Shown piece by piece: positions 43,367 through 51,973 of a stretch of DNA of 55,793 nucleotides. Made by a program: the position numbers and the translations under genes. The notes under the pieces were generated by a model, which was not told the origin of the DNA, did no database searches, and was given only the letters and a program-made list of their open reading frames with translations. This DNA is from Sphingobacteriaceae bacterium. GTDB taxonomy: Bacteria; Bacteroidota; Bacteroidia; B-17B0; Aurantibacillaceae. Each line of letters opens with the position of its first letter. Within the stretch, counting starts at the first letter, position 1. Location of the stretch: positions 1 to 55,793 of the forward strand of contig JAHEYC010000014.1 of NCBI GenBank assembly GCA_023251775.1. The letters are read 5' to 3'.

Positions 43367-44398
43367 ATGCAATTACAACAACGAATCAAGGCTTTTATTA
43401 AGATAGGGGAGTTCATTAACACTCATTATCAAAGTCCCAGCGACAAAGGAGAAGAGAACCTTCATCTTGGGCTAACAGAACTTATAAAGGTGGCTCATAT
43501 CTATAACGGCTGGTTTGTTGAGCAGTTCACGAATAATGCAATTCAAAATATTGGGAAGATGCTTACACAAGCAGAATTGGAAAAACTAACCGCTTCTTTT
43601 CCAAAAGAAAACAAAAACCCTAAAACAGTAGCGGTAATTTGTGCAGGAAATATTCCAATGGTTTGTTTTCATGATGTTTTATGTGTTTTACTTTCGGGAA
43701 ATACAGTTCTCATAAAAATGTCGAGCGATGATAATGTATTATTGCCTTTCTTTTTAAAATTACTTGTGCATTACGAACCCGATTTTGATGAGTGCATTCG
43801 TTTGGCCGATGGAAAACTCACAGGGTTTGATGCTATCATTGCAACTGGAAGTAATAACAGTGCCGATCAATTTCTTCATTATTTTTCTAAGTATCCACAT
43901 ATCATTCGCCGAAACAGAAGTTCGTTGGCGGTAATTACCGGTAAAGAAACAAGAGAAGAATTAGAAGCGTTAGGAAAAGATATTTTCTACTATTTTGGTT
44001 TGGGTTGCCGAAATGTTTCAAAGTTACTTGTTCCTAAAGACTATAAATTCGATACACTTTTTGAATGTGTTTTTAATTTTGGTTACGTGATCGAGAATAA
44101 AAAATATGCAAATAATTACGAGTATAATCGCACTATTTACTTGATGGGAAAGGAAGATTTTTTAGATAATAATTTCTTAATGATAAAGCCTGATAATCAA
44201 ATACATGCACCTATTTCAGTAGTGTTTTACCAGAGGTATGAAAATGAGAGGGAGATCACGAATTATCTTTTGGATAATGCCAAGGAAATTCAGTGTGTTG
44301 TTGGAACTAAATATATCCCCTTTGGTAATTCACAATCGCCTGTTATTACTGACTTTGCCGACGGTGTGAATACTGCCGAATTTTTAGTAAATTTATAA
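43367..44398 (+). CDS. Acyl-CoA reductase (LuxC-like)
   Basis: The 343-residue protein resembles the LuxC/acyl-CoA reductase branch of the aldehyde dehydrogenase superfamily. NPKTVAVICAGNIPMVCFHDVLCVLLSGNTVLIK-type cofactor-binding segments and FYYFGLGCRNVSKLLVPK with the catalytic Cys are present. It would reduce an acyl-CoA to an aldehyde using NAD(P)H. The LuxC length is about 480, so this is a short member. It is next to a ferredoxin gene in divergent orientation. The substrate is unknown. Confidence 0.85.
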   Translation: MQLQQRIKAFIKIGEFINTHYQSPSDKGEENLHLGLTELIKVAHIYNGWFVEQFTNNAIQNIGKMLTQAELEKLTASFPKENKNPKTVAVICAGNIPMVCFHDVLCVLLSGNTVLIKMSSDDNVLLPFFLKLLVHYEPDFDECIRLADGKLTGFDAIIATGSNNSADQFLHYFSKYPHIIRRNRSSLAVITGKETREELEALGKDIFYYFGLGCRNVSKLLVPKDYKFDTLFECVFNFGYVIENKKYANNYEYNRTIYLMGKEDFLDNNFLMIKPDNQIHAPISVVFYQRYENEREITNYLLDNAKEIQCVVGTKYIPFGNSQSPVITDFADGVNTAEFLVNL

Positions 44399-44403
44399 CT
44401 GAT

Positions 44404-45249
44404 ATGCGTATCAAGCAGTTATATTTTGTCCTAACATTAGCATTATTTAATTCGTTTGCTTCGGCTCAGGCGCCAACAGCAACTATTATCATGCCTGCGG
44501 GCATACTTTGTTCGGAAGTGCCGCACACATTTAGTTGCATTACTACAGGAACAATTTCCGCTTACTCTTGGTCGTTGAGTCCAAATAGTGGATTTACAAT
44601 GAATCCAAATAATTTTTCAAGTTCTGTTAGCATCACATTTACAAATGCGCTAACCTATAGTTTAACTTTATTTGTTGCCAATAGCAGCGGAACATTTGCA
44701 ACCGGTGGATTTGTTACCATTTCAAAAACTGCTAAAGCAGATTATCGCGCTGAGTTGAGCAATAAAGGTTTTCCGGCTTATCTTCAATTAGTGAATCACT
44801 CGTCAAATTACTCATCGCTTATTTGGGATTTTTATGGAGCTGCTGCAACGCACACCGGCGAAGTTGTTCAGGAAACATATGCTACTCCCGGAAATTATAC
44901 AGTTTCTTTGATCGCCTTAGGTGCAAGTGGATGTAATGATACACTAGATTATAAATTCGTGATCGATGATGTTTCGGATGTGAAGCTTGTAAATATTTTT
45001 ACACCAAATAATGATGGCGTGAATGATGTTTTTAAACCGATCACAAAAGGATTATTCGAAATGAGAGTTTGGGTTTATGATCGCTGGGGAGTTTTAATGC
45101 ATGAGTGGAGTGGAATAGGCGGATCGTGGGATGGTTATACAACTTCCGGCATTAAATGCGATGATGGCGTTTATTTTTATGTTATAGAAGCAAAAGGATT
45201 TGACGGAAAAGAACACAAACTCAAAAGCAGTTTAACCTTAACGCGATAG
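44404..45249 (+). CDS. Secreted PKD protein with T9SS type B sorting domain
   Basis: The 281-residue protein has a signal peptide (MRIKQLYFVLTLALFNSFASAQ), one or two PKD-like domains (about 25-195), and a C-terminal type B sorting domain. The domain has NIFTPNNDGVNDVFKPI and VYDRWGVLMHEWSG with GSWDGYT. It should be exported by the type IX system and attached to the surface. It begins five bases after the acyl-CoA reductase stop. An ABC ATPase follows immediately at its 3' end. Confidence 0.9.
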   Translation: MRIKQLYFVLTLALFNSFASAQAPTATIIMPAGILCSEVPHTFSCITTGTISAYSWSLSPNSGFTMNPNNFSSSVSITFTNALTYSLTLFVANSSGTFATGGFVTISKTAKADYRAELSNKGFPAYLQLVNHSSNYSSLIWDFYGAAATHTGEVVQETYATPGNYTVSLIALGASGCNDTLDYKFVIDDVSDVKLVNIFTPNNDGVNDVFKPITKGLFEMRVWVYDRWGVLMHEWSGIGGSWDGYTTSGIKCDDGVYFYVIEAKGFDGKEHKLKSSLTLTR

Positions 45250-45253
45250 ATCT

Positions 45254-46225
45254 ATCTTAAAGGTTAATAACATATCTTTCAATTACAGATCAAAAACATC
45301 ATTTACCGGCTTAAAGAACGTTTCTTTTCAGATAAAAGAAGGAGAGATAGTTGCTTTAATTGGAAAAAGCGGTAGTGGAAAATCAACGCTTATTAAATGT
45401 TTATACGGCCTTGAAGATCTTCAGGGCGGAGAAGTATTTGTTGGCAAAGAGCAAGTGTTGGGTCCGAGCTATAATTTAATTCCGGGTCACAAGGACATGA
45501 AATTGGTGAGCCAAGATTATTATGTTTTAGATAATCACACGGTTGAAGAAAATATAAAAGATATGCTTACGGGTCTTGCCAACGATTATAAAGATGCGCG
45601 TTGCAAAAAAATATTAAAGCTTTTGGATCTTAATCCCCTTGCAAAATTACAAGCCAAAACATTATCATCAGGACAAAAACAACGTGTAGCAATTGCTCGG
45701 GCTTTAACTGTTATTCCAAGAGTTTTATTGTTAGATGAACCTTTTAATAATTTAGACAGACCGTTAAAAGAAAAGCTTTTCACTTTCATTGTAAACGAGG
45801 TAAAAAAGAAAAAAACATCTCTGTTGATCATTACCCACGAAGCAGATGAAGCACTTAAGTATTCGCAAAAAATTGGTGTGATGGATGATGGACAATTAGT
45901 TCAGTTTGGTTTGCAAGATAAAGTGTACTATCAACCACGAAATTTAAAAGTGGCTTCTTTGCTTGGCGATTATAATGTAATTAAGAAAGTGGATCTTGAA
46001 AAAGGGAGCAAAACAGTTTTGAAAAAACAATTATTCTTAAGGCCGCATCAATTATATGTTTTGCAAAAGCCCGAAGGAGCCGATCTTGTTCTCACAGAAC
46101 CTACTCTTTATTTTAACGGTAAATGTTTTGAATTATATGGCGAAACTAAATCAGGAAATGGAGTAGTGGTGTATGCATTTACTCAGCCAAAGCTTGCCGA
46201 AAAGATGTACATTAAGATCAAATAA
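45254..46225 (+). CDS. ABC transporter ATPase without a standard start codon
   Basis: Translating from ATC 45254 gives 323 residues with every ABC motif: Walker A LIGKSGSGKST, Q-loop VSQDYYV, signature LSSGQKQRVAIARAL, Walker B VLLLDEPFNNLD and H-loop IITHEADE. A TOBE-like tail with LRPHQLYVL follows, as in PotA-type importers. The frame is closed by TAA at 45239. After that there is no ATG, GTG or TTG until 45452, which would remove Walker A. ATC followed by TTAAAGG is where a normal ATG-Leu-Lys start would lie. No permease gene is near. Confidence 0.85.
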   Translation: MLKVNNISFNYRSKTSFTGLKNVSFQIKEGEIVALIGKSGSGKSTLIKCLYGLEDLQGGEVFVGKEQVLGPSYNLIPGHKDMKLVSQDYYVLDNHTVEENIKDMLTGLANDYKDARCKKILKLLDLNPLAKLQAKTLSSGQKQRVAIARALTVIPRVLLLDEPFNNLDRPLKEKLFTFIVNEVKKKKTSLLIITHEADEALKYSQKIGVMDDGQLVQFGLQDKVYYQPRNLKVASLLGDYNVIKKVDLEKGSKTVLKKQLFLRPHQLYVLQKPEGADLVLTEPTLYFNGKCFELYGETKSGNGVVVYAFTQPKLAEKMYIKIK

Positions 46226-46246
46226 AGATCTTTTTTAGAAATAATA

Positions 46247-48157
46247 ATGAATAAGATCAAACTTCCTTTATTTATTTCGTTGCCGTTAAGGATCTATGTG
46301 ATCGGACTTATTATTTTATTTCTTTTAAGAATAGTTTTGGTTGCTTATGCTTACGATCAACCTGTTCATTTATTCAGTAAAGAAATTATCACTACATTTT
46401 TAATTGGTATTCAGTTCGATACTTCTGTGCTTTGTTATGTTTTAGTATTGCCGTTCATTTTAATGTTCTTGCAACGATTTTCAGAGAAATTGAAATTTCT
46501 CAACATCTTCATACTGATCTACATTTCCTTTTTTATGACCTTGTTGGTATTCATTGGAATTGCCGATATCCCTTATTTTAAATTCTTCCTTAATCGTTTT
46601 TCTGATTCGGCACTTCAATGGCTTGGTAGCTTTAAGGTTGTTTTTGAAATGATCGTACAAAATACAGCCAATTTACTTTTCACCATTGCTGCTATTATTT
46701 TTTCGGTGGCTTGTTTTGTTCTTATTTGGAAAGTTATTAAAAAGCGAATACAAGCTGATCAAGTCAAAGAAAAGATATCGATCAAAGAGATCGGTTTATT
46801 TATTTTATTTTCATTTTTCATTTTCATTGGCATCAGAGGAACTCACGAACAGCCTTTGAGGCAGGGCGATGCGTTTCATTGTAATGACCCTTTATTAAAT
46901 CAAATAGGTTTAAATCCGGCTTATACTTTATTACGAAGTTATTTCACACGCGTTAATTTAATGGAAGTTAATGAAGCTATAAAGAATACAAAGGATATTT
47001 TAAAGATCGATAAAGCAATTGAAGAAATTTCTCCTTTTGCGCGTAAGATCAGTTCCGATTCTGCTATGCGGAAATATAATGTAGTATTGGTGTTGATGGA
47101 AAGTATGAGTGCAAATTATTTGCAAGCTTTTGGAAGTAAAGATCATTTAACACCAAATATTGATTCGTTATGTAATAATTCTTGCTTCTTTACAAACGCA
47201 TACAGCGCGGGAATTCACACAAACAACGGTATATTTTCTTCTTTGTTCTCTTTCCCGGCCATGAAACGTATTAGGCCAATGAGTACCGTTCCACTTTTAA
47301 AATATAGCGGCCTTCCTTATACGCTTAAACAAAACGGATATAAAACTATTTTCTTTTGTCCCCATAGCGAATCGTTTGATAATATTGGCGTATTTATTCC
47401 ATTGAATCATTTCGATAAACTTTACAGCAGTAAAGACTATCCTGCCGAAAAAAGCATTGGAGCGTTTGGTGTTGCTGACGATTATTTATTTGACTTTGCT
47501 TTGAAAACATTAGATGAACAAAAAAGTGATCAGCCATTTTTTGCAACTATTCTTACAGCATCCAATCACGAACCTTACACCATTCCTGATTATTATAAAA
47601 AAGAATTTACTAAAATGAGTGATCGCTCGGTTTCATACGCCGATTGGGCCATTGGTAAATTTATAAATGATGTAAAAAATAAACCTTGGTTTGAGAATAC
47701 TATTTTTATTTTTTCGGCCGATCATGGCTTGAATGTCGGAGAAAATAAATATGAAATGGCTTTGTCGTATAATCATATTCCCATTTTATTTTACGCCCCA
47801 AAGATCCTCGGGGCAAAACAATTGAATAATTACATGGGACAAATTGATATTTTTCCAACACTCATGGGATTGATGAATACGTCGTTCATTAATAATACAT
47901 TAGGAACGGATGTTCTATCAAAGCCGCGTGAGTGCATGTATTTTTCGGCCGACAGTAAAATTGGTTGCGCAGATAGTGCTTGGCTTTATGTTTACGCATT
48001 TGGTGGAGGAGAGGGATTGTATAAATATAAAAGCGGAGATACAAAAGACTATAAAGAAGAATTCAAAACGGATTTCGAACGACTAAGGAAAAATGCTTTA
48101 TCACAAACTCAAGCGGCGGAGTATATGATCAACAACAACAAAGTTGAATTGAAATAA
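46247..48157 (+). CDS. LtaS-like sulfatase-family membrane phosphotransferase
   Basis: The 636-residue protein has five membrane helices (about residues 10-215) and a large periplasmic sulfatase/alkaline phosphatase-superfamily domain. The expected metal and catalytic residues are present: Glu285 in LMESMSANY, the nucleophile Thr325 in GIHTNNGIF, and Asp492-His493 in FSADHGL. Family members move phosphoglycerol or phosphoethanolamine from lipids to acceptors, as in LtaS and OpgB. The donor and acceptor here are unknown. It starts 21 bases after the ABC ATPase gene. Confidence 0.9.
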   Translation: MNKIKLPLFISLPLRIYVIGLIILFLLRIVLVAYAYDQPVHLFSKEIITTFLIGIQFDTSVLCYVLVLPFILMFLQRFSEKLKFLNIFILIYISFFMTLLVFIGIADIPYFKFFLNRFSDSALQWLGSFKVVFEMIVQNTANLLFTIAAIIFSVACFVLIWKVIKKRIQADQVKEKISIKEIGLFILFSFFIFIGIRGTHEQPLRQGDAFHCNDPLLNQIGLNPAYTLLRSYFTRVNLMEVNEAIKNTKDILKIDKAIEEISPFARKISSDSAMRKYNVVLVLMESMSANYLQAFGSKDHLTPNIDSLCNNSCFFTNAYSAGIHTNNGIFSSLFSFPAMKRIRPMSTVPLLKYSGLPYTLKQNGYKTIFFCPHSESFDNIGVFIPLNHFDKLYSSKDYPAEKSIGAFGVADDYLFDFALKTLDEQKSDQPFFATILTASNHEPYTIPDYYKKEFTKMSDRSVSYADWAIGKFINDVKNKPWFENTIFIFSADHGLNVGENKYEMALSYNHIPILFYAPKILGAKQLNNYMGQIDIFPTLMGLMNTSFINNTLGTDVLSKPRECMYFSADSKIGCADSAWLYVYAFGGGEGLYKYKSGDTKDYKEEFKTDFERLRKNALSQTQAAEYMINNNKVELK

Positions 48158-48280
48158 AACTTGATCTAAAGTTATTTTAATAATGCTATAATTCGTAGCA
48201 ACACTTCCTTAATTCTTGACTTAATTTTGACCAAAAAACTATGGTGACGCAATTTGCAACCCCATCAAAAGCCAAATAGA

Positions 48281-48424
48281 ATGAAAGAATTAATCACGAA
48301 TCCCTCAGACACAGCGATAGTTAACTGTATTATAGAATTAAGGGGTCAAAAAGTTATACTTGACAAGGATATTGCAGATTGCAAATTACAAATTACAAAT
48401 TGGATAAATTATGGCAACGTTTGA
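48281..48424 (+). pseudogene. Truncated ORF6N-domain gene remnant
   Basis: From ATG 48281 the frame reads MKELITNPSDTAIVNC and then IIELRGQKVILDKDIA, which is the start of the ORF6N domain (consensus I..IRGqkVmLD.DLA). The next residues in that domain (ELYGVETK...) are missing. Instead the sequence changes at about 48374 to aaattacaaattacaaattg and the frame stops at 48422. The break coincides with the start of the four-helix-bundle cassette. The downstream half of ORF6N is not found in the window. Confidence 0.75.
48375..48402. repeat. Left flank of four-helix-bundle cassette
   Basis: The A/T-rich words aaattacaaattacaaattg precede the small gene. The right side (48781-48822) carries partly complementary words (aatttgaaatttgcaatttgtcat). 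They look like imperfect terminal inverted repeats. Confidence 0.45.
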
Positions 48425-48779
48425 TAGATTTGAAGAATTGGAAGTTTGGAAACTAAGCATGGAGCTTTGTATTAATATATATGAATTAACTAATGCGGAT
48501 GTATTCTCAAAGGATTATGCATTAAAAGATCAGATCAGGAAATCAGCTATTTCTGTTCCATCCAACATCTCAGAAGGATTTGAAAGAGATGCCAAGAAAC
48601 AGTTCATTTACTTTTTAGTAATTTCAAAAGGTTCTTGTGGGGAACTAAGAACTCAATTGAAAATTGCTGAGAAATTAAAGTATGTAAGTGAAACAAACTT
48701 TATTGCATTAAACGAAAAATGTATTTCAGTAAGCAAGCAGCTTTCAGGATTCATTAACTACTTAAAAAACAAGAATTAG
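48411..48779 (+). CDS. Four-helix-bundle protein (23S rRNA IVP / S23 family)
   Basis: This 122-residue protein belongs to the four-helix-bundle family first seen in 23S rRNA intervening sequences. It opens with FDRFEELEVWKLSMELCINIYELT. The typical RKSAISVPSNISEGFER and the helical C-terminal LNEKCISVSKQLSGFINYLKN follow. The protein is related to bAvd of diversity-generating retroelements, but no reverse transcriptase is present here. It lies between imperfect inverted repeats and breaks an ORF6N gene, so it looks like a mobile cassette. Confidence 0.9.
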   Translation: MATFDRFEELEVWKLSMELCINIYELTNADVFSKDYALKDQIRKSAISVPSNISEGFERDAKKQFIYFLVISKGSCGELRTQLKIAEKLKYVSETNFIALNEKCISVSKQLSGFINYLKNKN

Positions 48780-48824
48780 CGCAGAATTTGAAATTTGCAA
48801 TTTGTCATCTGTAATTTATCATTT

Positions 48825-50165
48825 CTACGCCTTAAAATCCCAGGTCTCCAAAAACTTCGTGGTATAATTCCCCGCTTTAAAATCTTCGTTCTGCATTAAT
48901 TTTAAATGGAATGGAATAGTAGTTTTAACTCCTTCAATTACATATTCGCTTAAAGCACGATGCATTTTTGCAATAGCTTCCTCGCGAGTTTGTGCAACGG
49001 TAATTAATTTTCCAACCATGCTGTCATAATTTGGTGGGATGCGGTAACCACTATATACATGTGAATCCACGCGAATTCCATGTCCGCCCGGTGTATGTAA
49101 AGTTGTTATTAATCCCGGTGAAGGGGTAAAGTTCTTAAATGGATCTTCTGCATTGATGCGGCATTCGATCGCGTGCAACTGCGGATAATAATTTTTCCCT
49201 GAAATTGGAACTCCGGCTGCAACTAATATTTGTTCGCGGATCAAGTCGTAATTAATAACCTCTTCTGTTATGGGATGTTCTACTTGAATACGCGTATTCA
49301 TTTCCATAAAATAAAATTTGCGATGTTTATCAACTAAAAACTCAACAGTTCCAACGCCTTCATAACCTATAGAAAGTGCAGCTTTAACAGCGGCATCGCC
49401 CATGGCTTCTCGCAATTCAGGTGTCATAAATGGAGAAGGTGTTTCTTCCACTAATTTTTGATGGCGACGTTGAATACTGCAATCGCGTTCGCTTAAGTGA
49501 CAAGCTTTTCCGTACTGATCACCTACAATTTGAATTTCGATATGGCGTGGTTCTTCAATATATTTTTCCATATACATGGCACCATTTCCAAAAGCTGCCG
49601 ACGCTTCTTGTGTTGCACTATCCCAAGCTGCCTGAAAATCTTCTTCTTTCCAAATAATGCGCATTCCTTTTCCACCGCCACCTGCTGTGGCTTTAATAAT
49701 TACAGGGTATCCAACTTTAATTGCATCCTTTAATCCCTCTTCAACATTTTCTAATAATCCTTCCGAACCCGGAACGCATGGTACGCCCGCTTTTAGCATG
49801 GTTGCTTTTGCATTTGCTTTATCGCCCATAGAGTTTATCATTTCAGGACTAGCCCCAATGAATTTTATTTTATTTTGCCTACAGATCTCGCTGAACTTTG
49901 CATTCTCGCTTAAGAAACCATAACCCGGATGTATCGCATCGGCATTGGTGATTTCGGCTGCGGCAATAATGTTGGACATGCTTAGATAACTTTCTTTGCT
50001 TGGCGGAGGACCAATACAAACTGCTTCATCGGCAAATTTTACGTGCAGAGAATCTTTATCGGCTGTTGAATACACCGCCACAGTTTTTATACCCATTTCT
50101 TTACAGGTACGAATAATGCGCAGTGCAATTTCGCCACGATTGGCTATTAATATTTTTTTAAACAT
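48825..50165 (-). CDS. accC: Acetyl-CoA carboxylase biotin carboxylase subunit
   Basis: The 446-residue protein is AccC. It has the N-terminal [20 protein letters not shown], the ATP-grasp glycine-rich loop [12 protein letters not shown] at about residues 160-171, the signature [17 protein letters not shown] and the lid [13 protein letters not shown]. It carboxylates the biotin on AccB using ATP and bicarbonate, the first step of fatty acid synthesis. accB lies upstream on the same strand, with a 98-base spacer that carries repeated GTTTCTGGTTTCTAG words. Confidence 0.95.
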   Translation of the reverse strand: MFKKILIANRGEIALRIIRTCKEMGIKTVAVYSTADKDSLHVKFADEAVCIGPPPSKESYLSMSNIIAAAEITNADAIHPGYGFLSENAKFSEICRQNKIKFIGASPEMINSMGDKANAKATMLKAGVPCVPGSEGLLENVEEGLKDAIKVGYPVIIKATAGGGGKGMRIIWKEEDFQAAWDSATQEASAAFGNGAMYMEKYIEEPRHIEIQIVGDQYGKACHLSERDCSIQRRHQKLVEETPSPFMTPELREAMGDAAVKAALSIGYEGVGTVEFLVDKHRKFYFMEMNTRIQVEHPITEEVINYDLIREQILVAAGVPISGKNYYPQLHAIECRINAEDPFKNFTPSPGLITTLHTPGGHGIRVDSHVYSGYRIPPNYDSMVGKLITVAQTREEAIAKMHRALSEYVIEGVKTTIPFHLKLMQNEDFKAGNYTTKFLETWDFKA

Positions 50166-50187
50166 CTTTTTAAGTTTCTGGTTTCTA

Positions 50188-50205
50188 GTTTCTGGTTTCT
50201 AGTTC
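50188..50205 (-). repeat. 18-nt leader element upstream of accC
   Basis: Reading the minus strand, gaactagaaaccagaaac lies 22 bases before the accC ATG. It is identical in sequence and sense to the element ahead of parB (18002-18019). It is followed by a second, partial copy (50174-50187). Confidence 0.6.
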
Positions 50206-50263
50206 TGTTGTGAATAACAATAAACTATAAACTTCAAACTAGAAACATACAACAATAAACTAA

Positions 50264-50764
50264 TTAGGAAGGATCCACCAAAAATAATGGCTGATCATAT
50301 TCAACAGGAGTTGCATCATTAACCAAAACCTTAACGATCTTTCCTTTGATATCACTTTCGATCTCGTTAAATAGTTTCATGGCCTCAATAATACAAACCG
50401 GTTTACCTGCTGTGATCTCATCGCCAACATTTACAAATGGACCTTTATCCGGCCCAGATGAGCGATAAAAAGTTCCGATCATTGGCGATTTTATAGTAAC
50501 GTATTTTGAATCATTACTTGTAGCAGTCTGGCTAGAAGGAGTTTTGTTTTCCGTAACAGGAACACTCACCGGATTAGAAACCGGAGCAATTGAATGTACT
50601 ACCGGAGTAGTGATCTGAGGAGCGCTTTGAACATACACCTGTTGTTGTGAGGCAGTTTTTGGAGTCCTGATCACGATCTTGATCTCTTTTGTCTCAAGCT
50701 CAACTTCGCTTACCCCGCTTTTTGAAACAAATTTGATCAGGTCTTGAATTTCATTTAATTTCAT
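50264..50764 (-). CDS. accB: Biotin carboxyl carrier protein (AccB)
   Basis: The 166-residue protein has an N-terminal helical part, a Pro/Thr/Ser/Val-rich linker (about 35-85), and a C-terminal biotinyl domain with the biotinylated lysine in CIIEAMKLFNEIES (about residue 125). It carries CO2 between AccC and the carboxyltransferase. The start ATG at 50764 follows a -7-like box at 50789-50796, and three direct repeats lie further upstream. Confidence 0.95.
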   Translation of the reverse strand: MKLNEIQDLIKFVSKSGVSEVELETKEIKIVIRTPKTASQQQVYVQSAPQITTPVVHSIAPVSNPVSVPVTENKTPSSQTATSNDSKYVTIKSPMIGTFYRSSGPDKGPFVNVGDEITAGKPVCIIEAMKLFNEIESDIKGKIVKVLVNDATPVEYDQPLFLVDPS

Positions 50765-50788
50765 TTTGTGTGTTTTTAGTTAGTGAGG

Positions 50789-50796
50789 CAAAAGTA
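50789..50796 (-). promoter_or_regulatory. TAnnTTTG box upstream of accB
   Basis: On the minus strand TACTTTTG fits the -7 consensus of Bacteroidota, 24 bases before the accB ATG. No clear TTG box is seen at the usual distance, so the promoter is only tentative. Confidence 0.35.
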
Positions 50797-50818
50797 AATG
50801 TATTTTTCATAAAAAAAA

Positions 50819-50890
50819 GGTCATTTTGCCCTATTTTTAAACAAAAACGGTCATTTTTCGCTCAAAATCACTAAAAAACGGTCGAAAATT
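50819..50890. repeat. Three GGTC direct repeats upstream of accB
   Basis: ggtcattttgcc (50819), ggtcatttttcg (50849) and ggtcgaaaatt (50880) are spaced by 30 and 31 bases, about three helical turns. They fill the gap between the accB promoter box and the next gene, and could be an operator array. Confidence 0.45.
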
Positions 50891-50931
50891 GATGTTTTTT
50901 ATCTTAAATTTTATGGGCTTAAACAGGGAAT

Positions 50932-51645
50932 TTAAGCAAAAGCTGCGAGCGCAATAATGAGAATTAGCAATAAGGTACCTAATCCCGCCAAAAATAGTAT
51001 TCCAATAAATTTGCCAAATCCACGCGTGATCTTATACGCTAAGCTTTCATAATTTGGAGAGCTTAATATTATTAAAGCAGCGAAAGCTAAGAGCAAAAAG
51101 AAAAAGCCAAAGAACACCTGAGCTACAACCAAAGAAAGACCGGTTATTACTATCAATACATAACCAAAAAAGGCCATCCCGACTCCAGGTAGAGGTCGTG
51201 TTCGGATATGATCAAACTGGAGTATTGGATTTGCATTTGAATGGTATTGGGTAAAGTATTCTTTTTGCCCTTCTTTAAAATGAATTCGAGCTACCTTTTT
51301 ATTTTTTATGATCTTATTTGGTCCGGTTGGCCCCGATCTACCATCGGTATAAGTAATGCTTTTTCGTTGAATGACCTTTACTTTACATGGAAGTTTTTTG
51401 CCACTGGTTAGAATAATTGTATCAGTTAAAGGCTCAAGCGGTTTTATATTTTGTATTTCCTTCGAAAAAGTAACTGAGGTATTATTTGTTTTGGCTTGAT
51501 GTATCTCTTTTAAATGCACCGAACCGGCTTTTGAAAAGTAAAAGCCGTCGGTGTATTTACGTTTAAGAAAAATACCTTGTTTGCACGAAACAGACATCAA
51601 ACAAATTAGTATGCAGCAAATAATTCTCATATTAATAGTTGACAT
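50932..51645 (-). CDS. Putative membrane lipoprotein of unknown function
   Basis: The 237-residue product begins MSTINMRIICCILICLMSVSC, with lipobox SVSC just after an internal ATG at 51630, so translation may start there. A small beta domain (LTSGKKLPCKVKVIQRKSITY) is followed by two hydrophobic stretches at about 155-185 and 210-235. No named family is recognised. It overlaps the end of the preceding gene by 14 bases, or abuts it if the later start is used. Confidence 0.65.
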   Translation of the reverse strand: MSTINMRIICCILICLMSVSCKQGIFLKRKYTDGFYFSKAGSVHLKEIHQAKTNNTSVTFSKEIQNIKPLEPLTDTIILTSGKKLPCKVKVIQRKSITYTDGRSGPTGPNKIIKNKKVARIHFKEGQKEYFTQYHSNANPILQFDHIRTRPLPGVGMAFFGYVLIVITGLSLVVAQVFFGFFFLLLAFAALIILSSPNYESLAYKITRGFGKFIGILFLAGLGTLLLILIIALAAFA

Positions 51646-51973
51646 AACTTAATTTACCGCGATATGATTCATCAAACTCAAGGATCAAGGGTTGCTCATT
51701 AAAACGTATTCGTTTTATCTTATCAGTAACTTGATCATGTAAGGCCCCACGTTTTTTGTAAACAACCCAAGTTGGTTTTACTTCCAGAATAATGCAGTGT
51801 AAAAAGATCACACCTTCTTTTAATTCTATACGAGCGTCACCATAGTAACTCAGATCAACCGGTGTGCTGCTTAGCATTTTTGCATTCAGAGAATCAATTT
51901 TATTGACACCAATTTGCGCAAACGCTGTTTTGCAGCACACCAGGATAGTTAGTATAAAAAAGCGGCCGATCAT
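51632..51973 (-). CDS. Small exported protein of unknown function
   Basis: The 113-residue protein has a signal peptide (MIGRFFILTILVCCKTAFAQ). A beta-strand domain follows with 'IELKEGVIFLHCIILEVKPTWVVYKK' character, split over strands that resemble those of its neighbours. It starts at the last base of the preceding CsgG/TolB-like gene. No family is recognised. Confidence 0.6.
   Translation of the reverse strand: MIGRFFILTILVCCKTAFAQIGVNKIDSLNAKMLSSTPVDLSYYGDARIELKEGVIFLHCIILEVKPTWVVYKKRGALHDQVTDKIKRIRFNEQPLILEFDESYRGKLSYVNY

Noticed and set aside
45455-46225. Shorter ABC ATPase ORF starting at TTG 45455
   Set aside because: It lacks Walker A, which is encoded just upstream in the same frame, so this cannot be the functional start.
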